Assembly: GCA_019671135.1 (NCBI GenBank)
Contig: JAHRHY010000001.1
Location: forward strand, 2,108,001 to 2,172,000
DNA from: Linnemannia hyalina
Lineage: Eukaryota; Mortierellomycota; Mortierellomycetes; Mortierellales; Mortierellaceae
Direction of reading: 5' to 3'
Length of the DNA stretch: 64,000 nucleotides
Shown: positions 21,498-32,639 of the stretch, piece by piece
How positions within the stretch are numbered: the stretch's first letter is position 1
How the letters are laid out: each line of letters begins with the position of its first letter
The notes under the pieces: generated by a model
The model's database searches: none
What the model was told of the DNA's origin: nothing
The model's input: only the letters and a program-made list of their open reading frames with translations
Position numbers and translations under genes: made by a program

Positions 21498-22565
21498 ATG
21501 ATGGTCCGATCCAACAACAACACTCTCAAAAAGTACCCGACAAAGATGCCGACGGCAATCTTCCTCGACTCGGGCGGGGTGATCAACGACAACGCCAAAC
21601 GTGCCCCTCAATGGGTCCGATACTTGGGAGAATATCTCCCCACGACGGCCCTTGGTGGGAATGCACAGGTCTGGGGGATGGCGAATGTGGAAATGATTGG
21701 GCCGTTCTTTCGTCGGTGGCATGAGTTTATGGACCAGGCTACTCTGCTTGCTGCACAGGCTCGGGATAGAGAAAAGGCGATGACAACGGTGGTTGATGGT
21801 AGCGGCGGCGAGGTGGGAGAGAAGGAGAGGGAGGAGACGAATGTGTACAGGATCTTTGAGAGACTGCACTTGCTGATCTGGATAAAAGAGATGTGCCAGA
21901 TCGCCTCCCGCCACCTCCCAGTCAACCACCCTCTCGTCTTCAAGACCCTCCCTTCCCTGACAGACGACGACCTCTTCCGAATCGCGAAATCTGCTCACGT
22001 CTATGCGATCCAACGAGTCCGTGCCGATTTCCCAGGCGCCCTTTCCGCGATTCGCTCGATCAAGGCCATGCCCGAGGGGTTGACGTTGTATACGAGTTCT
22101 GCGGATAGTTTTGAGGATCTGGAGACGATTCTGAGAGGATTGGGAGTGTTTGAGGAGTTTGATGGGGTGTTTGGGGCGGATAGGGTGGACTGTTTGAAGA
22201 ATTCGGACGAGTATTATCGACGCGTGTTTGAGGCTAATGGCGTGCGGTGTGTCGTTTCTAGGAAGGAGGATGTTGCAATTGCAGATGGTGGTCAGCAGGG
22301 AGGTATCAAAGGGAAGTATGATGTCAAGAATGACGACGATAACGAGAAGGAAGAAGAGGTTGAGGTGGTGGTGGTGGATGATAGCGTGAAGGCATTGAAG
22401 TATGCGCATATACATGGAGCAAGGACGGTGTTGATTACATCTTCCGATGAGGAGTTGGACTTGTCCTTGGAGCAGAACAGACATGTTGATTATCAGCTGA
22501 AAGCACTTGCGGACCTGCCTGCGCTGTTGGATTCCTGGAGGGAGCACTTTTCTCGATCCTCTTGA
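21498..22565 (+). CDS. HAD-superfamily hydrolase
   Basis: Single-exon, 355 aa. The start ACAATGATGG is preceded by an AG-rich leader; a second ATG follows at once. HAD motif I is IFLDSGGVINDN (~17-28), with the nucleophile Asp but Gly at the +2 position where most phosphatases have the acid/base Asp. A large cap follows (RAPQWVRYLGEYLPTTALGG, then a helical region). Motif II is LYTSSADSFEDLETIL, a conserved Lys lies in GADRVDCLKNSDEYYRRVF, and motif III is VVVDDSVKALKYAHIHGAR. The substrate cannot be told from sequence. The loss of the +2 Asp is seen in other HAD branches, so the enzyme may still be active but not as a classic phosphomonoesterase. AATAAA at 22590. Confidence 0.8.
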   Translation: MMVRSNNNTLKKYPTKMPTAIFLDSGGVINDNAKRAPQWVRYLGEYLPTTALGGNAQVWGMANVEMIGPFFRRWHEFMDQATLLAAQARDREKAMTTVVDGSGGEVGEKEREETNVYRIFERLHLLIWIKEMCQIASRHLPVNHPLVFKTLPSLTDDDLFRIAKSAHVYAIQRVRADFPGALSAIRSIKAMPEGLTLYTSSADSFEDLETILRGLGVFEEFDGVFGADRVDCLKNSDEYYRRVFEANGVRCVVSRKEDVAIADGGQQGGIKGKYDVKNDDDNEKEEEVEVVVVDDSVKALKYAHIHGARTVLITSSDEELDLSLEQNRHVDYQLKALADLPALLDSWREHFSRSS

Positions 22566-22589
22566 TCCCCTTTCTGCTGTTTGGGTAAT

Positions 22590-22595
22590 AATAAA
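22590..22595 (+). terminator. Poly(A) signal of the HAD gene
   Basis: AATAAA 25 nt after the stop codon. Confidence 0.5.
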
Positions 22596-23099
22596 GGGAG
22601 AACGTTGAAGAGCCATGGTCAAACACCTGTTTGGATATTTCGCCTTTTTGTTTTGTTTATTTGTGAGTAGCGTAGGATCGAGATTGGGCGTGTCATTCAA
22701 GGAATGAAAACAGAAAGGAAAGACTAGGATCGTCATCCACACCCATGTTATATTTCATTTCACAAAAAAGTGTTTCATAGATGGATGGATCCCTGTCCCA
22801 CTTTCCCCAGAGAGAAAGATAACATCAAAATTGATGCCAGGGTAGGTGTTTGTCGCGTGTTTGTGTTAGCTCTCATTTTTTTTTTTTTTTTTTTGTGTTC
22901 TTTCGTTACAACAAGAGAAGAAACGAAAGAAAGGGGGAACAAAGTGGCTGTTGGTTGGTCTACCGGAAACCAAAGAGGCTAAAAAAATGCCAATAGAAGA
23001 AGGCAAACGGACACGAAGGTTTGATTGCTGAGCGAGACGAAACCTTGGTCCTTCATGCTACTCTTTCTTCTTTCGAGATTAGGACCGACCCCTTACCTT

Positions 23100-23164
23100 C
23101 TACTACTACTACTATAATACTACTACTACTACTAATACTACTACTACTACTAATACTACTACTA
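23100..23164. repeat. (CTA)n microsatellite
   Basis: About 20 units of CTA/ACT interrupted by three AAT variants, intergenic. Confidence 0.9.
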
Positions 23165-24253
23165 TCCTTTTTTCTCATGGATACCATGAAGCCTAACTGG
23201 ACTGAGGAAACAACGCTGCGTTCAAAGAGGCGAACAGGGGGATCAAAATTGAAAAAGAGAGGAGGGGAAGGGGTTACCGATCGTCGAGTCAAACATATCT
23301 GGCCCGATTACTGCTGCCTGTGAGCTGTGGAGGTCAGACACCTCACGCTGATTTGTATCTATGACGCATTAGAGCATTGAGGAGAAGAAAAAAAAAAAAG
23401 AAAAAAGAAGATGCATCGGAAAGGAGGAGGAATTGAAGAGCAGACGGAGATTTATTTGCTTCTTTTTTTCTTTCTAGACAAGAGAGACAAACTTGGCTGC
23501 ATGGATGGTTGAAAATGGTGTTTTTGTTGTTTTTTACTCCCCTTGGAAGACATGAATAGAAGAAAAGAAAAGAAAAGAGAAGTGAAGGAGAGGAACAAGA
23601 ATGAGTACCGTTCCGTGTGGTTGCCTCATTGTAGTTTTTCTTATTTGTTGTTATTGCCCACCGATTTGTTCCCGTTTCTGTTGTTGTTGCTGTTGGCTTC
23701 TGCTTGGTGCCCGTTGCTTGTTTTTGCTTGTCTGCCTCTTTGTTTACTTTGGCATGAGAAAATATTACAGTTCTGTTGGGCAGTTGCAATGGTTCTTCCC
23801 GCGGCGAGTATGTGTGTTTGTGTGCCCAATGTTGATGAGTTGGATAAATACCTTGGTCAGGGTACAGTTTCGCCCTTCCTTCCCTTTTTTTATTTTTTAT
23901 TTCAAGCAGCGCAAAATACAATTCTCACACGCATATTAGACAGAAATCTTTCTTTTTTTTTCTTGGCCTTGCCCTTCCCTTTGCATTTCCGTCACTTCTA
24001 CTCCCTTTTACCTTTCTTCCCACCTTTGCCCTTTCTCTGTCTTTTCTTCTCTTTCTTTCCTTCTCTGCCTTTCCCTCTCTGTCTTTCCCTCTCTGCCTTT
24101 TCCTCTTTTCTTCTTCTCTTCTCCCCCCACCAGCACCACTCCCTCCCCACTTTCCTCACTCCATTCTTCCATTCTCACCTCGGATTCCTTTCTCTTTTTT
24201 TATTCTCTCGTCCCGCCACTCCCCTCTTCACCCCCACAGGACACATTACAACA

Positions 24254-26820
24254 ATGGCTCGCTCCTACCAGGGTCAGCCTTCCGGAAGCAGCCCTCGTAA
24301 GTCAACTCCTCTCTCTCACACAACAATACCACCGTTGAGCTGAGGTTGCGCATTGCAAGTTTGCAAGTTCAAGTGAACAATAGACTGACGACGTAATAAC
24401 GGCAACAACCACAACAGCAATAAAAAAAAGGGTCACGGACAAAGGGACAAAGGACAAGGGACGGTAACAGGGACAGGGGGCTAGCGGAGGAAGACATAGA
24501 CTTGCTCTTGCGTCATGACCTTACAACTAGCTAACAATTGCTTTTTCCGAAAACCCCCCCCCCACGTTGTTTTGTGCTCGCTTATCTCTTCAACTACAAT
24601 GTAATAGACAGCTACTCCCCTGTCAACGACGACAGTTCTGACAGCGATGACAATTCGGAAAGTACTCCCTTTGCCAAGCACAACAGAGTCCATCTCTACC
24701 AGCAACCAGAGGAGGATGACGAGTTATGTAAGTGACTTTTCTTACCCAAAGAGCTTACTTGCTTGCTTCCCCACCATTGCTCTGCTTTTTTTTTTTTCCG
24801 AAGTGGCGACAAAGAGAGTGCCACTGACCCATGTTTTCCTTTTCTTGGACCACACAGACCCCAAAGTAGGTCCAGGCGCAGACCTCTGGACCACCTTCAG
24901 GACACGACTGAGATACTACGTCCCCGTCTTCCGCTGGCTACCCCACTACTCCATGGACGGCTTCGGACACGACTTCATCGCCGGCCTCACCGTCGCCTGT
25001 CTCATCATCCCCCAGTCTCTGTCCTATGCCACCGCCCTCGCCCACCTCGACCCCATCCACGGTCTCTACTCTGCCTTTATCCCCGGTGTCATCTACTCCA
25101 TCTTTGGAACCTCGCGTCAGCTCTCTGTCGGTCCCGAAGCCCTTGTCTCTATGCTGGTTGGTTCTGCTATTGCCCAGCATCAACATGCCATCGGCAGCAC
25201 GGATCCCAAGACTGCAGTCGCTATCGGATGCATCATCACCCTCTTTGTCGGCTTCTTCACTTTCTTCCTGGGCTTTGTTCGTCTTGGATTCCTGGACTCT
25301 GTTCTCTCTAGAGCATTGTTGCGCGGATTCATCACCGCCGTCGCTGTCGTGGTTATCATTGAGCAGTCGATCACCCTCTTTGGACTCAAGGAAATCGCCG
25401 AGGAATTTGGCATTGGCGAACAGTCCTCTACCGTCGAAAAGGTCGCGTTCATTGCTGAGAACTTTGGCCGCATTCACACCTTGACCACGATCGTCTCCTT
25501 CTCGAGCATTGCCTTCTTGCTCTCGTTCGGCTCGCTCAAGAAGCGACTCACAAAAGTCCCTTTCTTGGCCTTTATTCCAGAAATTCTGCTCTGTGTTATC
25601 CTCTACACCGTTCTCACTGGTCTCTTCCGCTGGGACAAAGATGGCCTTGCTATCCTAGCCCCCGCTGATGCTGGTGGTATCCAGCTCCCCTCCATCCCTT
25701 CTGCACCTGAGGGCGTCCCTGTCCGCAGTCTGTTTGGTACCGCTGTCCTGATCTCGATCATTGGTTTCGTCGAGTCGATTGTCATCACCAAGCAGTACGC
25801 CACCAAGCACAACTACTCTGTCAGTCCCAACCGCGAGTTGGTCGCCATGGGTGTCGCCAACATCTTCGGAGGTCTCTTCCAGGCCATCCCCGCCTTTGGT
25901 TCTCTTTCCCGCAGTAAGATTAACGACAAGGCCGGCGCTCGTACCCAGCTTGCTGGGTTCATCACCGCTCTCATTGTCCTCTTGTCCATCTTTTTCTTGT
26001 TGCCTTATTTCTATTATCTCCCCAAGGCTGTTTTGGCTGGCATCATTTGCGTTGCGGCCTTGTCGCTGCTCTCAGAGACCCCTCACGACGTCAAGTTCAT
26101 GTGGCAGATCCAAGCCTGGTTCGACTTGGGACTTTTGCTCCTCACGTTCTTTGCTACCATCACCGTCTCTGTTGAGGCTGGAACTCTGATCGCCATTGCC
26201 TTGTCATTCTTGCTTGTCATCAAGACCTCGACTTACCCCCGCATCACCATCATGGGACGTATGCCTGGCGCCAAGGGCAAATGTAAGTTTTTTACTTGAT
26301 AACAAGAGACAACTAATCTGGATTATTAATTAATTTATGCTAATCGTCTTTTACATTTTATATTTGCTTCGTAGTCCGCCCTATCAAAGACTACCCTGGC
26401 ATTGCCGAGCACATTGATGGTGTTCTTATTGTCAAGGTCGAGGAAGGACTCTACTTTGCCAATACTGGTCAGCTCAAGGATAGACTCCACCGTCTTGAGG
26501 TCTTTGGAGACATGAGCGTTCACCCCTCAGAGGAGGCTCGTCTCAACCCCGTGGACCACGTTATTTTCGATGTCGAGAATATGCCCACGCTGGATGCCAG
26601 TGCAGCACAGATCCTGCTCGAGATTGTTGATGCCTACCACGCCCGTGATATCAAGGTCTACTTTGTGAAGCTGCGTGAGAACTCGCGCGAGCTGTTTGTG
26701 AAATCAGGGCTCTTGGAGCGTGCTGGTGGCGAAAGTCACTTCTTCAGAAGGACAGCTGAGGCCATGGACCACATTGAGCGCGAGACCTTAAGCCTGACTG
26801 AGAGCGAAGTTCAAGTTTGA
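24254..26820 (+). CDS. SulP-family anion transporter with STAS domain
   Basis: Membrane anion (probably sulfate) transporter. Exons 24254-24296, 24608-24727, 24858-26282, 26375-26820; 677 aa with consistent phase-1 junctions. Order: a short N-terminus with a Ser/Asp-rich acidic patch (VNDDSSDSDDNSESTP); the SulP core beginning RYYVPVFRWLPHYSMDGFGH, with the signature SLSYATALAHLDPIHGLYSA and FGTSRQLSVGPEALVSMLVG; ten or more hydrophobic helices; the late signature PNRELVAMGVANIFGGLFQA, then AFGSLSRSKINDKAGARTQL; and a C-terminal STAS domain (ANTGQLKDRL, HVIFDVENMPTLDASAAQIL). It is shorter than yeast Sul1/Sul2 (~860-890 aa), so other substrates (bicarbonate, molybdate, oxalate) cannot be excluded. 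Confidence 0.9.
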
Positions 26821-27268
26821 GGAACTTAAACAACTACACGCCCTTGGCTACCCGTTTCTTTTTGTTGTAGAAAAACACTGGAATATCTGTACATTTATCT
26901 CTCCATTATCCCCCACCACTCCTCTCATTCTCTTACAATGCGTTTGGGCCTTGCGGTCCTTCCAGCTCACCTTTCCTTCTTTATACATACCACCCAATAC
27001 ACGTCGAAGGAATAGACCATGGCTGTCTTTTTTTTGTTGCTTGTTTATCGCTTCTTGATGTATGTTTTGTTCTGTTTTGTCTAAGCGAGGAAATCGCAGT
27101 GCGGGCATGCTAACAAGAGTCCCATGTCCTCGTCATAACCGACTTGAAGTTGTCCATTGCATGTTTTGCTATTATGATTTGTAACAAAGAGACGACGCGA
27201 GTCATTAGGTGATTTTGCATTTCAACAATGTCGTGTATGCCCTATTGTGATCGAGAGTTCACTGCGTG
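26821..27268. other. Convergent spacer
   Basis: Shared 3' region of the transporter (+) and the RPA-interacting gene (-). Nothing exon-like seen. Confidence 0.5.
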
Positions 27269-28501
27269 TTACCTGTGAGTGTTGGCGGCATTGGCGAGGT
27301 AGAGAAGAGCGTCTCTCTCTAGTCGAAATCCACACCCTTCCCTTCTTTCTCCAGTTCCATTTCCTGGTGCTCCGTTACACAAAGCACGCGCACCCTCAGC
27401 AAGAGACCCAGGCAGGACAGGGTCAAAGATGATAACTCCTTGATGACAACGAATACAGGCTGTGCTGGAGAGCAAAGTCCACGCAACTGACAACGCTTTC
27501 GTCATCTCTTCGTTGGCGGCCGCTTCTTGTTCGGTTGGTTGGTTCATGTATTGCTGGACGTATTCCTCCATGTTGGTTTCTTCCATGTCCATGACTGCTT
27601 CGTACATTGGGTCGCTCTCCGTCGCGTCTATTCAATGCAAATTTGCAAATATCAGGAAGGTAGTTTGTTAGAGGCGATATGATGTCAAGTGGAGCGATGT
27701 AAGGATTGTGCGTCCGCCGTCTCTAACATAAACCAGAAAGAAAAAAAAGCTTACAGTTGTGTTGAAGAATGTCCTGTTCAATGTCCTCAAGTTCCTTGTC
27801 GGTCATGCCTTGGAAGGCCTGCGCTAGAGCCTCATAGTTCTCATTTTTGAACGCCTCCCATACTTCTGCAACTATCCTCTAATGAACGCGCGGTACGCGA
27901 AGATAAGATAAAGAGACGTGTAAATAATTCATGACGGAAATTAAGGAAGCGAGTGAATGGCGACGATGACATAAACTCGTTGGTTTTCTCTTCGTCCGCT
28001 GTAACTTACTCGTTCTTCCTCCTCGCTGATGTAGGTGTCGCTTTCTGGTACCACTGCCCCACCAGAACCAACTGCAGCGGGCAGTCCCTGTCCAAACAAT
28101 CCCGCAGCCTCTCTTCCTTGACTTCCTAGCACCGCCACTCCCAAAAACTCGCCTCCATCGCCTCCACCTGCGGTCCTGCTACTCACCCCACTCCCACTCC
28201 TACTACCCGACGACCCAGCAGCACCAACAAACCCCCTCCGCTGAGCACTATGAATCGCCTCCCTCCGGTCCTTGATCCGGTCCTCGATCTGATGAATCAG
28301 CCTTCGACGCCATTGCTTCGTGTCCCCAACACCGTGTATCCGTTTCAGAGAGATGTGTTCGTCAAGGGAGTCTATTGCGGTTGTTGTGGAGGAGGTGTGT
28401 TGCTTGGGAGATGTCGTGTCTGATGTGGTTGTGGTTGTGGAGGTAGTGGATCCGAAGGTAATGGGTGGGATGCCCGAGGGTACTGTGAATGTAAAGTCCA
28501 T
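27269..28501 (-). CDS. RPA-interacting protein (RPAIN/RIP family)
   Basis: Predicted importer or partner of replication protein A. Exons (minus): 28501-28010, 27878-27755, 27627-27269; 324 aa. The N-terminal domain motif is LKRIHGVGDTKQWRRRLIHQ followed by IEDRIKDRREAIHSAQRRGF (~60-95), matching the W-x3-R-x8-R pattern of RPA_interact_N. A Gly/Ser-rich loop follows. The middle domain has VAEVWEAFKNENYEAL and DKELEDIEQDILQ. The C-terminal domain carries zinc-type cysteines (ACIRCHQGVIIF, ALC, GCGFRLERDALLYLA) as in RPA_interact_C. In animals the protein carries RPA into the nucleus; that role is transferred by family. The initiator lies in a Thr/Ser-rich N-terminus (TTSTTTTTSDTT). Confidence 0.78.
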
Positions 28502-30261
28502 TGATTGTCTGTTGTGTATAGTCGAACGGGGGTTTGCTGTAAGATGTGCTTGTGTGTGCTTGCTTGTTGGGGGTCTTGAATGAGTGTACTAATTGCACAA
28601 AGGCGCGGGCTTGTGTGTTGTGTGTGAAGGAAAGAAAGAAAGAGTGAAGCAAAAAAAAAGTGAGAGCCAACCGAGTGTGAAAAAAAGATAATTGGTGGCA
28701 CGCGCCACAGGGGACTGCCTCAAAACCATGACGCAAATTAGTGGCATCAAGGAACTAACATGGCCGAATGGATACTAGTCGAACCCGAGCTGTGAAGGCG
28801 GAGATGGAACCCAGTCTTCCAGGATTTGTCAGACTTGGAACACCGGGCGCCAGGACGTTTTGGTTGAGGAGAGGATGTAACATTTTTTCTTGAACCTACA
28901 CCAGAGAGATCGTTAAACAAAAAGTCGCGTCCTTGCTTGTCTGTTTCAACTCCATGCTGAGAGTGACGCGACGGCTAATGAAAGGATCTTTTTCCCTTGT
29001 CAGCAAGTGACTTCGAGAGCGCCAATCATCTTGGTTATCTTTTTTTCTTTTCTTCTTCGCCCCCTCTGCTGGCCCTTCCTCTGCACTCGCCTCTACTGTC
29101 TCTTGCTGCTTCAGCGACACTTGGTAAGTTACACACTTTCCTTCCTCTCCCTTCATGCAACAGGAAAAGGAAGGGGTGCGCGTGGCGTGTGGCTTTTTCT
29201 CTTTCCTGCCCCTTTCCCCCCGTCTTCGCCCCATTCCTTGTTTTTCTAGTAAGGTGCACATCCGCCTTGTTTTATTTCGTTCACTTACCCTGTTTCTCCA
29301 CACTCTCTTGCATTTCTTCGTTTTAACGATCGCTATGAATATATTATATCAAAGGCGACAAAAATGGAACAACAACAAACTTAGTGGCACAAACATCTTA
29401 CCAATCTATCACTTTAGTGACAAGAGGGTGCGGAGAGGAGGGCAAAGAGGTATCCCTTACCCCCCCCCCCTCATACCTGACCATGCGCCACTCACCTTCT
29501 CAATTTAGGCTGGGCCGGCATGGCGGTGGGGGTGGGGGGGACGCCCGACCTCCGTAGCACTGGCATATGCTGGTGGAGGTGAGAGTAAGGGACGTTCTAA
29601 TCCTTTAAACTCTTTTCTTCTCTCTCTTCCTTTTAGCTCAAGAACTCTGGATCTTCCTGGTCCCCAAGTTCTCTCCAGCTCTCAGAATCAAGTTTGGGAT
29701 CGCGGACTCAAAATGGGATTGCGGGCTCAAATAGGGGTTCGTATGGGATCGAGGGAAACCTGTGTGCCGTGGGCTCTTTTACTATGGCAACTATGGGCTT
29801 GTAACGATGGCATTCTATCGGCCTTTCTTTAACTATGCCATTATGTCGGCCTTTCTTTTTTGCCTTTGGCATTTGTGGGCTTGTCATTTAACTATGGCCA
29901 ATCGGCCTCTCTTGTAGGAGTGTATATGATAGGATATAAAAAAAGGATTAAGAAAGGATAAGCATCTTTGTGTTTGTTGTTTGGTTTGGTTTGTGTTTGT
30001 TTGTCTATATGGTATAAGATGTAACATAGAAAGAAAGGATATAGAACAGAACGAATTGTAATAGTATGGTTGCTATTGATAATGTACATGGCAAGTGGGC
30101 TGCAAGAGCCAACACAACCAACAGAACGTGGGACACAGAAGGCCAAGTCATTTGAGTAGGTTGTCGAAGTAGGTTTTGTTAATGATGATGATGAGTATTA
30201 ATGCGTATGAATGCGCTATCTGCGGCGGTATCGTATCTTTCCAATAAAGAATAATAAGTGT
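28502..30261. other. Long spacer with degenerate repeats
   Basis: No supported gene. 28502-29500 is low-complexity. A plus-strand GTAAGT-like site near 29125 and an acceptor near 29638 could belong to a non-coding transcript. 29695-29910 holds two families of imperfect repeats listed separately. Confidence 0.45.
29695..29910. repeat. Imperfect short tandem repeats
   Basis: Two motifs recur. TGGGATYGCGGRCTCAAA starts at 29695 and 29714, with a shorter copy at 29744. CGGCCTTTCTTT-like copies start at 29819, 29847 and 29903, interleaved with AACTATGG/AACTATGCC copies at about 29789, 29831 and 29890. This is direct reading; origin unknown. Confidence 0.7.
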
Positions 30262-32421
30262 TTAGAAGATAACAGTAAGCTCGATGACAACGACGGTCAG
30301 AGTGACAAGGATAACAACCGGCATGACCCCCATATTCCATCTAAAGAAGTTCCAGAACCCAACTCCACTGCCTTTACTCCTCAACACCGAGTCCCACATC
30401 AGTCCCGCCAACGAACTAATCAACGTCGTACACGCCCCCAAATTACTCCCGACAATCAGCGCAAACAGACATCCCTTGATCACCTCGGGTGTTGCCAACG
30501 GGGAATCGACAAAGTTAGGGTGCTGCAGGATTCGGGCTACCAGGATGGTCATAGGCACATTGTTGAAGATGTTACACAGCAGAACTGACAAGAACCCGAT
30601 CGCATATGTCGCGGCCACGTAGTTAGGGACCAGTTTGGTGGCCCATTTGGCAAAGATGGCGATCCAGCCAGAATGAGACAGTCCCTCAACCATGATGAAC
30701 ATGCTGAACGTGAACGGCAGGATCGCCCAGGGCATCCGGATGGCGATCGCGTGGAGGAGTGGTGACTTTTGTTCAAACTTTCGGCTGAACTTCCTGGCCC
30801 AGCTCTGGTGAGTCGTATCCTCCGATGATGCTTGGCTGTTGATGTTGTTGTCAGTGATAGTCATGGTGGTAGGAGTGGGGATGATGGCTGGTATATAGGA
30901 AACACTGACGGTCTCGACGCTTCCTTGGTCATCTTCCAGCTTCCCGTTATCCTTTTCAGTCAAGATCGACACAGGTCGGACAATGCTCGGTTCAGGCACA
31001 GCAATCTCCGGCAATCCCTTCTCCAACTGACTCTCCTCGGATTCAGCAGTAGCCTCAACTCCTCCTCCAGTCATCGACCCGCGATCCCCCAATTGGCGAT
31101 CAGACAGAGAACCAACAGCAACCTGGGCGGGCTTAAACTTGCCCTGAGAGTCGTACCAGATATCGCGCGCAAGTGTCAGCAGAGCAAAGGGGCCCGTCAC
31201 GATCCAAACAGAGACATGAGCAAACGAAGTCCCGATCAGACAGATCAACGAACATGCCAGCACCGACAATCCAAAGACGGCACCAACAGGATCAACGAGA
31301 CACGAGCGAGGATCGACATTGGGGGTCTTGACGATCTTGGGGATGTACTTTTCGTGACGGAAATTGATCCGGAGCATGATGTAGCAGGTGGCGACGGCTG
31401 CGAAGCAGGGGAGCAGCATCCAGGCGCTGTACTCCAGGAACGAGACCTTGTAAGCCTGGCAAGCGACCACGTTGGTCAGATTTCCAATGTACAATGCCAT
31501 TGATGCTAATTTGAATGACCGAGTCAGAACAAAAAAATGTAAGGGTAAATAATCTACGCTCTACCTCGAACAACAAAAGCATACATCTCAATGAGCATTA
31601 CATACCGATGTTGGCGGTTTGAATCTCTGCCATGAGAAAAGCGATGGGTGTGAGCAGATCGACAGCCTGCGAGTAATAGACCAGAAAAGGCGTCATAGTC
31701 AAGACAACGACATCGTTACTTGTCAATCCGCTCATCACCGTTGACAGTAAGAAAAACGAGAGAAAGACCCGCTGTCCACTCCCGCCTCCTCTTTTCGAGA
31801 TCCAGAATGCCGCATATTGAAATACTCCCGTCATATCCAGACTGATACAGATGTAAGCCTAGACACACCGGAAAGTAGAGAAAGAAAGGAAAAGAAATGA
31901 GTACCACTGTGGTTACGGTTCTAGCACATGTAACGACTCCTGTTTTTGTTATTATCCCTTCCGCACTCCCTTACCAATGAGAAAAAAAGGATCATGACCG
32001 CATAGGGTTCGACTCCACTTCCGGGTGCCCCAACAATTCCATCCCGAACGCTGTCGCCTTCAATCGACCTGGTGGCGAGCAAGAAGAGGACTCCCAAGAC
32101 GGGTGCGGTTGCAATGTTGAGCGTGAAGTGGTACGAAATTTTTTGCTTCAGGTTGGTGGCGGTGGCAATGGCAGTCGGGGAAGGGCCTTGTGCCGAATTC
32201 GGACTAGCGTCGTCCGAGTTGTAGTCCCCCTCCTGCTGTTGCTGCTGCTGTGCTGTCGACTGGTTAGAGAGAGGGTGAGATAAGGAGGAGGAGGAGGAGG
32301 AGGAGGAAGAGAAGGCAGGGATGGGGAGTGGGATTCGAATGGGGTGAATGACGATTGCAATGACGATCATAAAAGTAATGACCACCAGCCAACTGTGGAC
32401 GTCCAGCGGTTGATCCTCCAT
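30262..32421 (-). CDS. ArsB/CitM-type anion permease
   Basis: Membrane permease of the ion transporter superfamily (ArsB, NhaD, P-protein). Exons (minus): 32421-31975, 31858-31606, 31505-30262; 647 aa. The N-terminal helix VVITFMIVIAIVIHPIRI is followed by a Ser/Gln low-complexity loop (SSSSSSSSSL, AQQQQQQEG), then VLGVLFLLATRSIEG, the hairpin motif SGLTSNDVVVLTMTPFLVYY, MAEIQTANIASMALYIGNLT, a central cytosolic loop of ~130 residues, and the second half with CNIFNNVPMTILVARIL and LIVGSNLGACTTLISSLAGL. The two internally related halves are typical of ArsB. The substrate (arsenite, silicate, citrate or other) is not decidable. The poly-Q and poly-S loop is unusual for the family. Confidence 0.83.
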
Positions 32422-32639
32422 ACTCTTTTTTTTTATTATGCGGGGAAGAAGGGATTGAGGAGAGGATAAAAAAAGGGAGGAAGCCGGGAGAGTAAGAGGG
32501 GAAGGGGGGAGAGAGGAGGAGGAGAGGAGGAGGAAGAGGGAGAAGGGGTAAGGAAGGAAAGAGAGGATAAGAGAGAAGGACTGGAGACGAGTCCTTCATC
32601 TTTTTTTTCTTTGCAACCTCAAGGGTGTTTTGATGATCC

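Larger units (their letters stand above)
22566..24253. other. Intergenic, repeat-containing spacer
   Basis: No supported gene. Contains the 3' signal of the HAD gene, a T(18) run near 22879, an ACT repeat at 23100-23164 and, from about 23930, a long C/T-rich promoter leading to the transporter gene. Confidence 0.5.

Noticed and set aside
21444..22742. 432-codon minus-strand open frame opposite the HAD gene
   Set aside because: It mirrors the real HAD frame, which has all three HAD motifs. The antisense product shows no family features.
23100..23164. Trinucleotide array considered as a CRISPR-like repeat
   Set aside because: Simple microsatellite without unique spacers, in a eukaryotic genome.
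28744..28830. A tRNA-like A box (TGGCCGAATGG)
   Set aside because: No matching B box (GGTTCGAATCC type) at proper distance and no cloverleaf pairing could be drawn.
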